A program made the translations under genes and the position numbers. Below the pieces are notes generated by a model. That model saw only the letters and a program-made list of their open reading frames with translations, was not told the DNA's origin and made no database searches. A stretch of 64,000 nucleotides of DNA, taken from assembly GCA_963975155.1 (NCBI GenBank), contig CAXBFG010000003.1, forward strand, positions 124,001-188,000, written 5' to 3'. This DNA comes from UBA5109 sp963975155. Lineage in GTDB: Bacteria > Pseudomonadota > Gammaproteobacteria > Pseudomonadales > Pseudohongiellaceae. This document shows, one piece after another, positions 46,760 through 54,246 of the stretch; positions within the stretch are counted from its first letter, which is position 1; every line of letters begins with the position of its first letter.

Positions 46760-47575
46760 TTATTTTTCTTCATAAAGTCGGTTGATTAAATTGTCCATGC
46801 AATATTGGCCGGTATTATTCAAAGCAGATTCCTCACGGCCCTGCGCCAGATGCATAAAGAAGACCAGAATGGCTGACATAACCAGTGCCAACAGAGTAGT
46901 GTTGAATGCAACACCCAGCTTGGTGGTCAGCACGCCCATCCATACCCTGATCGCATCACTCTGTCCCAGATCAGGCATGTTGGAAGCCTCGGACAAGGAA
47001 AGTGCAATACCGATGACTGTCCCAATGAAACCAATGGTTGGAATTAACCATACTAAATAGCGCACCATGTTGTACTTCAAATCTATTTCATGCTGCATTA
47101 ATTCAAGACTTGAATTCATCAGGTTATTGGACTGATCTATGGATTTGCTGTTCTGGAATTGCAGAATGATTCTGTGAATCAAACGCGGTAAAAAAAAGTA
47201 GCGGGTCTTACTATTGTCCACCACTGAGCTGAATACAGGTATTAACTCCTTGGCACGCAACATGGTGCTGTCATCTTCAGGCAACAGACCTCTGTGTAAC
47301 TGCTCCAGCTCTTTCCGGCCTCTGTCAAACCTGACCCATAATTCACCGAAACCGATCATAAACAGTATCCACATAACATTCTGGATGGTAAGCGGATAAG
47401 GAAAGACATCTGTGGAACGGTCAAACAGGATATCAGCGAACACCAGTTTCCCGACTACCTCTTCACTGGGCGCAAAAATAAGTGACATGACGCCTATGAA
47501 AACAGCTCCAACCATAACTGCAACCAAGGCCACGATAACGCGATAATTGGTTTCCTGTCGTTCCAGATTATTCAT
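46760..47575 (-). CDS. MotA/TolQ/ExbB-family proton channel protein
   Basis: This 271-residue inner-membrane protein has four predicted helices: about 12-34, 62-80, 170-192 and 217-243. The C-terminal half matches the MotA/TolQ/ExbB core: YLVWLIPTIGFIGTVIGIALSL, then TTKLGVAFNTTLLALVMSAIL with the conserved Thr/Pro layout. Between helices 2 and 3 is a long cytosolic loop. Family members use the proton motive force together with a single-helix partner. No exbD, tolR or motB stands next to it, but the VWA protein at 42293 has a fitting anchor. Confidence 0.85.
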   Translation of the reverse strand: MNNLERQETNYRVIVALVAVMVGAVFIGVMSLIFAPSEEVVGKLVFADILFDRSTDVFPYPLTIQNVMWILFMIGFGELWVRFDRGRKELEQLHRGLLPEDDSTMLRAKELIPVFSSVVDNSKTRYFFLPRLIHRIILQFQNSKSIDQSNNLMNSSLELMQHEIDLKYNMVRYLVWLIPTIGFIGTVIGIALSLSEASNMPDLGQSDAIRVWMGVLTTKLGVAFNTTLLALVMSAILVFFMHLAQGREESALNNTGQYCMDNLINRLYEEK

Positions 47576-47661
47576 AGCTGTTCTTTGATCCTCAAGTTAG
47601 AGCTGCCTTTAAACCCGAAAAATAGTATCGGAATCCAGAGTCGCTGCCAATTCTATTCTGA

Positions 47662-47931
47662 TTAATGCTGTATCTGATCCAATAACAGTCGTACCTGAAT
47701 GCTTTCCTTGCCTAACATCAACAAGTCATTTTCGGTAACAAAGCCCTGTTTAATAGTTTCCCAGGAACCTGATTTTTGAATAAGTGTGCCGGCGCTGGAG
47801 TTCGCGTCGATAAGATAATACTTGCCGCCATCGGCAACAGTCAGTTCAAGGTGGAGTCTGGAAACGCTTTGGCCGTTTACCTGAATATCGGCATCGGAAC
47901 TTCTGCCAACTGTATACGTTTTAAATGACAT
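47662..47931 (-). CDS. Minimal FHA-domain protein
   Basis: This 89-residue protein is essentially a single FHA domain: YTVGRSSDADIQV, SVSRLHLEL and DANSSAGTLIQ hold the phosphothreonine-binding Arg, Ser and Asn-type residues. It is the first gene of the leftward cluster, just downstream of a good sigma-70 promoter. A free FHA domain of this size would act as an adaptor. Confidence 0.85.
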   Translation of the reverse strand: MSFKTYTVGRSSDADIQVNGQSVSRLHLELTVADGGKYYLIDANSSAGTLIQKSGSWETIKQGFVTENDLLMLGKESIQVRLLLDQIQH

Positions 47932-47965
47932 GCGTACTGCTCTTTAAATTGCGTAAGGAAATCAT

Positions 47966-47993
47966 TTTATAGAATAAAACCGGAGAGGGACAA
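47966..47993 (-). promoter_or_regulatory. Sigma-70 promoter for the leftward cluster
   Basis: On the minus strand TTGTCC (47993-47988) and TATAAA (47971-47966) are separated by 16 bp. Transcription would start near 47960, giving a leader of about 28 nt before the FHA gene at 47931. The region also has to drive the rightward genes from 48103. Confidence 0.55.
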
Positions 47994-48102
47994 CTATAGT
48001 CTAAAAAAATATAAAACCTGGGTATTATGGTTGTGAAGCTATTGTAGTGGAAAGTGAAAAACGCTAAGGTGGATTTCTTGATTTTTATAAAAGAAGCAGC
48101 TT

Positions 48103-49851
48103 ATGGCTTCCAGTATTAAGTGTAGTATCACTTCTTTTACACATACCGGTAATCGCGAAGAAAACCAGGATCGTTACAGCGTGATGTACAGTCCCGACCA
48201 GAGCAGTCTGCTTTGTCTGGTGGCAGATGGTATGGGAGGTCATAAAGGCGGTTCCCTCGCAGCTCAAACTATCATTGAAACTGCCCATTCTCTTTGGCAG
48301 GCACAATTCCCGACAGGCAATAATGTAGATTCGGTAAACGGGGATAGTGCAGAAGCCTTTTTACATAAACTGGTAACAGAATGTCAGATCGCAGTTAATG
48401 AGGTTGGTGCCCGGAATCAGTTGAATCCGCGCTCCACACTGGCAGCCTTGTATATTTATCAGGCAGAAGAACAGGTTCAGATTGTTTCTATTCATGCCGG
48501 CGACAGCCGCATCACCCAATATTCAGGCTCTCAAAAAATTCAACAGTCATTCGATCATTCGCTTGCTCAGTTAAAAGTTCTGCAGGGAAAAATCACCGAA
48601 GCCGAGCTTGCCGATGATCCGGATCAGGGAACCGTGATTTCAAACATAGGCGGTGAAGACCCGCCCGATCCCGAAATTACCCATTGGGAAGCAGATCAAG
48701 GCAATTGTTTCACTGTAAGCAGTGATGGCTTTTGGGAAATATTCAGTAACGAAGAAGTTTTGGCGCTTTTTAAATGTAAACCGGAAGAGCGGGAAACGCA
48801 GATAGAAATCAGTTTGCTAAAAAAATTAAAAGAGCGTCCCAAGCATGACAATACAACAGTAATATTCATTGAACTAAGCCCAAGTAATCAGGATTCACTC
48901 ATGACAAATTCCGATCAGGATAAAAATTCAGGACAAGCAGGTGCTCCGCCTAAAGAGGTTGAAGATCCGATAACCAATCCAGGCAGGCAGGAGCCTTATT
49001 CAAGGTCAGCTGCAGATAAGCAAGCCGCCAGCCAGGCTACTGCTTCAAATACCCCGGTTGTAGTGAAAGCTTCAGGTGTGAATTCCTCGGTAATTGTTGG
49101 GGGAATTATTATTGTTATTATCGTATTGCTGGTATTCCTTTTCGGCTCCTCTGTAAGGGAGGCATCAGATGGATCACAGGCACAAGAGGATAGTAGCCAG
49201 TCCCAAGGTCCACTAGCTGATGGGGAGGTCAACGTTGAAGAGAATGGAGAAGCAGGAGGAGAAGGTAGTGATGCCCCGCCGGCGGCACAGGAAAGTACCG
49301 CTAACACCAACAGTGAGGGAGCTGTTCGTGTAGACAGGGTACTGGATTCAGTTGAACTGCAAACCGATATAAATGTTTCTACGAATGAAGAATTAATAGA
49401 AGCGATTACCGATATGCTGCTGTTGAATGACCGTCTTGGTCCTGATGATGCGCTATCCATTAGTACCGAAGCTGAAGCAAATGGGAATCGCATTATCCGC
49501 ATGCAGCAAACACATCAGGGTATTCCGGTCTTCGGTGCTGAAGTTGTCGCTGTAGAAGACGGCGGCAGTGTTTTTAATATCAGCGGCTCGACAGGGAATG
49601 AAATAGACATTGATGTTCAGCCCGGGCTGACTTTTCAGGAAGCCCTTGCAATAGCCAATACCAGTTTAAGCATGAGCATCGGCCCGCGTATTACCGAGGC
49701 CGCCCGACTCATGATTATCGATATTGAAGGTAGCTATCATCTGGCCTGGTTTCAGGTGCTGCTGATTAATGGTCTTGAAGAACGTGTATTCCTGGATGCA
49801 CAGGATGGAGCCATCCTGCTGCGCTTACCTACAAATATTGGGGAAGCCTGA
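48103..49851 (+). CDS. Transmembrane PP2C phosphatase fused to an M4-propeptide-like periplasmic domain
   Basis: The 582-residue protein has an N-terminal cytosolic PP2C domain (about 1-265) with NREENQDRYS, D42 in ADGMGGHKGG, HAGDSRI, SSDGFWEIF and HDNTTV. A disordered linker and a membrane helix (about 329-349) follow. The periplasmic part is an acidic linker, then an FTP-like propeptide motif (MQQTHQGIPVFGAEVVAVED, about 466-485) and a PepSY-like region to the end. This is the propeptide/inhibitor architecture of thermolysin-type proteases, here without a protease domain. The stop overlaps the ATG of the M4 protease by one base, suggesting a functional pair. Confidence 0.88.
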   Translation: MASSIKCSITSFTHTGNREENQDRYSVMYSPDQSSLLCLVADGMGGHKGGSLAAQTIIETAHSLWQAQFPTGNNVDSVNGDSAEAFLHKLVTECQIAVNEVGARNQLNPRSTLAALYIYQAEEQVQIVSIHAGDSRITQYSGSQKIQQSFDHSLAQLKVLQGKITEAELADDPDQGTVISNIGGEDPPDPEITHWEADQGNCFTVSSDGFWEIFSNEEVLALFKCKPEERETQIEISLLKKLKERPKHDNTTVIFIELSPSNQDSLMTNSDQDKNSGQAGAPPKEVEDPITNPGRQEPYSRSAADKQAASQATASNTPVVVKASGVNSSVIVGGIIIVIIVLLVFLFGSSVREASDGSQAQEDSSQSQGPLADGEVNVEENGEAGGEGSDAPPAAQESTANTNSEGAVRVDRVLDSVELQTDINVSTNEELIEAITDMLLLNDRLGPDDALSISTEAEANGNRIIRMQQTHQGIPVFGAEVVAVEDGGSVFNISGSTGNEIDIDVQPGLTFQEALAIANTSLSMSIGPRITEAARLMIIDIEGSYHLAWFQVLLINGLEERVFLDAQDGAILLRLPTNIGEA

Positions 49852-52088
49852 TGTTAAATAAATTTAGTGCAGTCTTAACATTATTTTTTGTAGCTGGTTT
49901 ACTGTTTTCAGCTGAAGAATCTGCGGCTCAGGTCAGAGGTGTTTTTGTTGATGGCTTTGGGGAAAATACCAGAAGCCTGGACAGCGAAGAGGCCATCATC
50001 ACATGGCTTAATGATGAATTAAAAGGGCAATTGAACCTCGGACCTGATGATGAATTAAACCTGTCGGAGCAAAGTACAACGGTTAACAACTTTAATATCC
50101 GGGCATTGCAACAAACACATCAAGGCATAACGATAGTTGGCTATGAATCCAGATTAATTCTTGATGCGCAGGGAAATCAAATAGGCTTGCTGGGCCAGCA
50201 TCAGGGTTTTACCGGTGATGCGCCGACTACAGCAGTCCTGAGTTCAGAACAGGCGCTTGCTGTATCTGCTTTTACTGAAACTTCATTTATTTCTGAGACG
50301 CCAGTCTATTTTGTTGATGATGGTGAATTGCGTTTGAGCTGGCAGGTAAATGGCCAAAGCCTGGATGGCAACAGTCCGGTCCCGGAAAAGCTTTATATTG
50401 ATGCGGTCAGTGGTGAAGTGCTTGCTCGTTATCCCTTGGAATACAGCGCCTTGACACGTGAAGTGGGTGACATGATTAAAGCCTGCCGGGCAGCAGGTGT
50501 GACTTTCCCCTTAAGTCAGGATGATGCATGGCCAATCGAGCTGATGGTGGAAGAAGAGGAATATCACCGTAGTGAAGGCGAAGCATCTGAGGGGGCAGAA
50601 CATGTCGATGTACTTTACAACCTGCTTGGAGATGCCTATCAGTTTATGGAAACTATACTGGATATGGATAGTGTTGATGGGAATGGCATGCGCCTTAAAG
50701 CCATCTCTGGAGTTCGTTTTGGACCGTCCTACTATAACGAGTGCGTTGGCGATAACTTCAATGCAACCTGGAGCAGCCAGTTCAATGAACTGTATATTCC
50801 TGATTATGCCTTGCCCTATATTGAAATCATTGCTCATGAACTGGCTCACGGGATTAATTCCAATGGCAGCGAACTGGTTTATGAGTTTGAGTCCGGGGCA
50901 CTGGATGAAGGAATAGCAGATGCTATTGGTGTTTCCTTCAAGGCCTGGCGTGAGGCCGGGGGCTCACTCGGACAAAATCCGACGTCTATTCCAAGCTATG
51001 CAAATTTGTGGATTATCGATAGTCCCATAGGCCCCTTACGGGACATGAGAAACCCAAACAGTATTGATGACAATCCAGATCATTATGATCAATTCTATGA
51101 TGTTCCGCTGGAAAATGATCAGGGTGGGGTACATTCAAACTCATCGATTATTAATCAGGCTTTTTATATTCTGGTTGAGGGTGGAAGACATCCACGTTTA
51201 GGCACTGGTCCGGATGTGCAGGGTATTGGGATTGCCGATTCCAGTAAAATATTCGCGCTGGCAGGCGCACAATTATTAACCCCTTTTGCAGATTTCGAAG
51301 CAGGCAGAAATGCATTTGCTTTGGCTGCCGAGATACTGTTTGGCAAGTATTCGGACAACTGGATAGCTGTGCATGAAGCCATGGATGCTGTAGGTATTCC
51401 AGGGTCCTGGCAACGTGAAGCACCACGCCCACCTCCGGTTATAACGCCGACACCTATTCCGCAACAGAGTCCACAACCACAGCAATTACCAGCACCGGAA
51501 AGCAGTCTGCCAGCGCCTGCTCCGCTGCCGGATAGTCCGGCTCCTGCACCGACTACCACCAGTCCGCAAACAGAGTTCGAAAATAACAATGCGCTTTATA
51601 TCGGCCTTGGCATTGCCTTTGTGCTATTGGCATTATTTGGCCTGAGTCGTTTACGTCCCGATTACAGCACAACAGCTCCGGAATTTAAGCGTGCCAATGT
51701 TGCGCCAAGTGCAGGCAATGAAGCTGCGCCGGCAATAAGCCCGCAACAGATAGCCGTGAACAGAGGCGGTAGTATTGCCGGGCGTCTGACAGGCGCGGGG
51801 ACAAATTCCTCGATTGTTCTGAATGATTCGCAACTTGAGTCAAAAGAAGGTCTGGTCATAGGCCGCTCGGCTTCCTTAAATCATGTGGTGCTTGATGATC
51901 CACGTGTTTCGCGCCGGCATTTGCGTTTCCGTAAAGAAGGCCGGTCAGTGCTGGTTGAAGATCTGAATTCAACACATGGAACTGCGCTCAATGGTAATAA
52001 GTTAAGGCCGTTCTCCAGAACAGTAGTGAATCAGGGTGACAGTATTGAGATAGCCGGAATCAGATTCACCTGTGACCTGAGTGGCTGA
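49851..52088 (+). CDS. M4 (thermolysin-like) metalloprotease with C-terminal membrane helix and cytosolic FHA domain
   Basis: The 745-residue protein has a signal peptide (SAAQ near 27) and its own FTP propeptide (LQQTHQGITIVGYESRLILD). The peptidase domain has zinc motif H329-E330-L-A-H333, zinc ligand E353 in GALDEGIAD (the 24-residue spacing of thermolysin) and the catalytic His in GGVHSNSSIIN (H428). A Pro-rich linker (about 525-570), a membrane helix (about 579-599) and an FHA domain (VIGRSASLNHVVL; SRRHLRF; LNSTHGTALNG, about 660-745) follow. The protease should face the periplasm and the FHA domain the cytosol. The active site looks intact. Confidence 0.9.
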   Translation: MLNKFSAVLTLFFVAGLLFSAEESAAQVRGVFVDGFGENTRSLDSEEAIITWLNDELKGQLNLGPDDELNLSEQSTTVNNFNIRALQQTHQGITIVGYESRLILDAQGNQIGLLGQHQGFTGDAPTTAVLSSEQALAVSAFTETSFISETPVYFVDDGELRLSWQVNGQSLDGNSPVPEKLYIDAVSGEVLARYPLEYSALTREVGDMIKACRAAGVTFPLSQDDAWPIELMVEEEEYHRSEGEASEGAEHVDVLYNLLGDAYQFMETILDMDSVDGNGMRLKAISGVRFGPSYYNECVGDNFNATWSSQFNELYIPDYALPYIEIIAHELAHGINSNGSELVYEFESGALDEGIADAIGVSFKAWREAGGSLGQNPTSIPSYANLWIIDSPIGPLRDMRNPNSIDDNPDHYDQFYDVPLENDQGGVHSNSSIINQAFYILVEGGRHPRLGTGPDVQGIGIADSSKIFALAGAQLLTPFADFEAGRNAFALAAEILFGKYSDNWIAVHEAMDAVGIPGSWQREAPRPPPVITPTPIPQQSPQPQQLPAPESSLPAPAPLPDSPAPAPTTTSPQTEFENNNALYIGLGIAFVLLALFGLSRLRPDYSTTAPEFKRANVAPSAGNEAAPAISPQQIAVNRGGSIAGRLTGAGTNSSIVLNDSQLESKEGLVIGRSASLNHVVLDDPRVSRRHLRFRKEGRSVLVEDLNSTHGTALNGNKLRPFSRTVVNQGDSIEIAGIRFTCDLSG

Positions 52089-52160
52089 CAAGTGACCGAA
52101 GGATAAAAGGCAAATATAAATTGATAGCAATAGAAACCATTAAGTTAACAGGGAAAAATC

Positions 52161-53162
52161 ATGAGTGATTCGAATCAGGCACAAGTTTATCAGCATATTT
52201 CAATTGCTCTGCTCGTGGCACTGGCATTCCTGATTTTCTATATTGCATTTAACAGCACTACAAATAATGTTGTTGAGTTCGGCGATGACAGTAATGCCTT
52301 TGCCAACAATGGGCAATGCAGTGATACCAGATTTCGTGGTGAGGGAATGGGAAATATTAGCGCCAATGAAGTTGCGAATGATGCGACTGACTGCAGCGCT
52401 TTATTTAACGAAGGAAGAATATTCCTCAGTTCCGAATCGGCAAGGATGTCCTTACTGGCATTTGAATTTGGCGATGACCTTGGTGACTGGCCACTTGATG
52501 GCGAATGTGATGATCCGCGTTTTGCAGGGGAAGGAGTAGCCTTCAGTGCAGATAGCGACGATATCATGCATGATGCAAGTGATTGCAGAAATTTGCTTTA
52601 TCAGGGAATGGTGACTCTGGCGGCCGAGTCAGACATACAGATACAGGGTGACATCGATTTTGGTGATGATTTAAGTGACTGGGCTAATGACGGGGAATGT
52701 GATGATCCGCGTTTTAGTGGCACCGGTATGGCTAGCAGTCTTATGGACGAGGATGCATTGCATGACGCCTCAGATTGCCAGAGCTTGTATGCAGCGAATG
52801 ACATCATCTTTTTCGGTGATATTCTCGATGACGGCGGCAACATAGAGAGAGGAGTGCTTGAATTCAGTGATGAAGTTTTAGAGGATGGCGGAGAATTTGT
52901 GGATAGCTATTATTTTGAAGGTGCTACTAATCAGACTGTCATTTTTGATCTGCGTTCCGGTGATTTCGACACCTTTCTGATCATCAATGCCCCGGATGGA
53001 ACTCAATTTGAGAACGATGACTACCAGGGCGATACGAGTCGTTCACTGCTGACGCAGGACTTAAGCATGGCAGGAACTTACGAAGTATTGGTGACCAGTT
53101 ATACCAGCGGAGAGACGGGAACCTATATCCTGGGAATTACCACCCAAGAAGGGCCGGAATAA
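52161..53162 (+). CDS. Membrane-anchored protein with three Cys-containing acidic repeats and a PPC-like domain
   Basis: This 333-residue protein has an N-terminal membrane helix (about 14-32) and three repeats of about 50-65 residues. Each repeat has the pattern FGDDxxxWxxDGECDDPRFxGxGM, about 12 variable residues, then HDASDCxxLY, with two Cys that could form a disulfide. The C-terminal ~95 residues resemble a PPC domain (DTFLIINAPDGTQFENDDYQGD; GTYEVLVTSYTSGETGTYIL). It follows the M4 protease by 72 bp in the same direction. Function unknown; a surface or periplasmic binding protein is likely. Confidence 0.75.
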   Translation: MSDSNQAQVYQHISIALLVALAFLIFYIAFNSTTNNVVEFGDDSNAFANNGQCSDTRFRGEGMGNISANEVANDATDCSALFNEGRIFLSSESARMSLLAFEFGDDLGDWPLDGECDDPRFAGEGVAFSADSDDIMHDASDCRNLLYQGMVTLAAESDIQIQGDIDFGDDLSDWANDGECDDPRFSGTGMASSLMDEDALHDASDCQSLYAANDIIFFGDILDDGGNIERGVLEFSDEVLEDGGEFVDSYYFEGATNQTVIFDLRSGDFDTFLIINAPDGTQFENDDYQGDTSRSLLTQDLSMAGTYEVLVTSYTSGETGTYILGITTQEGPE

Positions 53163-53205
53163 ACAGATGCCTTGTTCAAAGTGCTTTTTATTGCACTGGC
53201 TTGAT

Positions 53206-54222
53206 TCAGGCTACTTCCCAGGTATGACCACTGTGCAATAAAGTATTAATGTTGCCGCGCTCCTTGCCCTGACGTAATTGCTCACGCTGAATAAGCAGGT
53301 CATCCACATAGTTTGGTTTGGGCTTGTGATAAATAACCCCGACGGCGACAGGAAAGTCCGGTCCGCTCATTTCACCAATTAATTGCGCCAGTACCTTGTT
53401 GGTTTCATCGTGCACAAGCACATCTTCCAGCTGGCAGTCTTCACCAATGGTGACAACTTCCAGTGCCAGGCTCTGTCTGTTCAGACGAATTCCTTTGTTA
53501 TTTTCCTTGCCAAAAATCAATGGCTGGCCGTGTTCAATTTCCACCTTGAAATCGGCAGCAATTTTCTTATCTTTGACAGAATCAAAAATACCGTCATTAT
53601 AAATCGGGCAGTTCTGCAGAATCTCAACAAAGGATGCGCCTTCATGAGCGTGTGCCTTGGTAATAACCGCGCTCAAATGTTTCATTTCTGTATCTATCGA
53701 ACGGGCTATAAATGGGGCACCTGACCCTAATGCGACAGCACAGGGAGACAAAGGCAGGTCGATAGAACCTTGTGGTGTGGAAGGAGAGCGGGTGCCGACT
53801 TTCGATGTTGGCGAATATTGACCTTTGGTCAGGCCGTAAATTTCGTTGTTGAATAACAGCATGGTCAGGTCCACGTTGCGACGCAAAGCATGTATCGTGT
53901 GGTTGCCGCCAATACTCAGAGCATCACCATCACCGGTGATGACCCATACATCCAGTTCCGGATTTGCCAGCTTCACGCCGGTGGCTATTGCGGGGGCACG
54001 ACCATGAATGGTATGAAAACCAAAAGTCTCCATGTAATACGGAAAACGCGATGAGCAGCCAATTCCGGATATAAACACCTGGTTTTCTTTCGGGCGATCA
54101 AGTTCCGGCATCAGTTTCTGAATGGTTTTCAGAATGGCATAGTCGCCACATCCAGGGCACCAGCGTACTTCCTGATCCGAGGTGTAGTCTTTAATAGTAA
54201 GCTTGTCGACTGCTTGATTCAT
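53206..54222 (-). CDS. korB: 2-oxoglutarate:ferredoxin oxidoreductase, beta subunit
   Basis: KorB binds TPP and a 4Fe-4S cluster and with KorA oxidises 2-oxoglutarate to succinyl-CoA, reducing ferredoxin. The 338-residue protein has cluster cysteines in RWCPGCGDY and GIGCSSRFPYY, the TPP/Mg motif TGDGDALSIGGNHTIHALRRN followed by NNEIYGLTKGQ, and SFVEILQNCPIYND. No ferredoxin gene is adjacent. The substrate could also be another 2-oxoacid. Confidence 0.88.
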   Translation of the reverse strand: MNQAVDKLTIKDYTSDQEVRWCPGCGDYAILKTIQKLMPELDRPKENQVFISGIGCSSRFPYYMETFGFHTIHGRAPAIATGVKLANPELDVWVITGDGDALSIGGNHTIHALRRNVDLTMLLFNNEIYGLTKGQYSPTSKVGTRSPSTPQGSIDLPLSPCAVALGSGAPFIARSIDTEMKHLSAVITKAHAHEGASFVEILQNCPIYNDGIFDSVKDKKIAADFKVEIEHGQPLIFGKENNKGIRLNRQSLALEVVTIGEDCQLEDVLVHDETNKVLAQLIGEMSGPDFPVAVGVIYHKPKPNYVDDLLIQREQLRQGKERGNINTLLHSGHTWEVA

Positions 54223-54246
54223 AATATTCTCCGAGTTAAACCGTTC

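Noticed and set aside
42293..47575. Zorya-type anti-phage defence system
   Set aside because: A MotA-like and a MotB-like anchor are present, but there is no ZorC/ZorD/ZorE-like gene and the MotB-like protein has a VWA rather than an OmpA-like domain.
39268..53162. Type VI secretion regulatory locus (Ppk/Ppp/Fha)
   Set aside because: The kinase, phosphatase and FHA content resembles T6SS control genes, but no tss/vip/clpV/vgrG/hcp gene is present.
39268..53162. TerY-P (VWA-PP2C-kinase) tellurite/stress triad
   Set aside because: The triad types are present, but the VWA protein is membrane-anchored and periplasmic, and no TerC/TerD-like genes are present.
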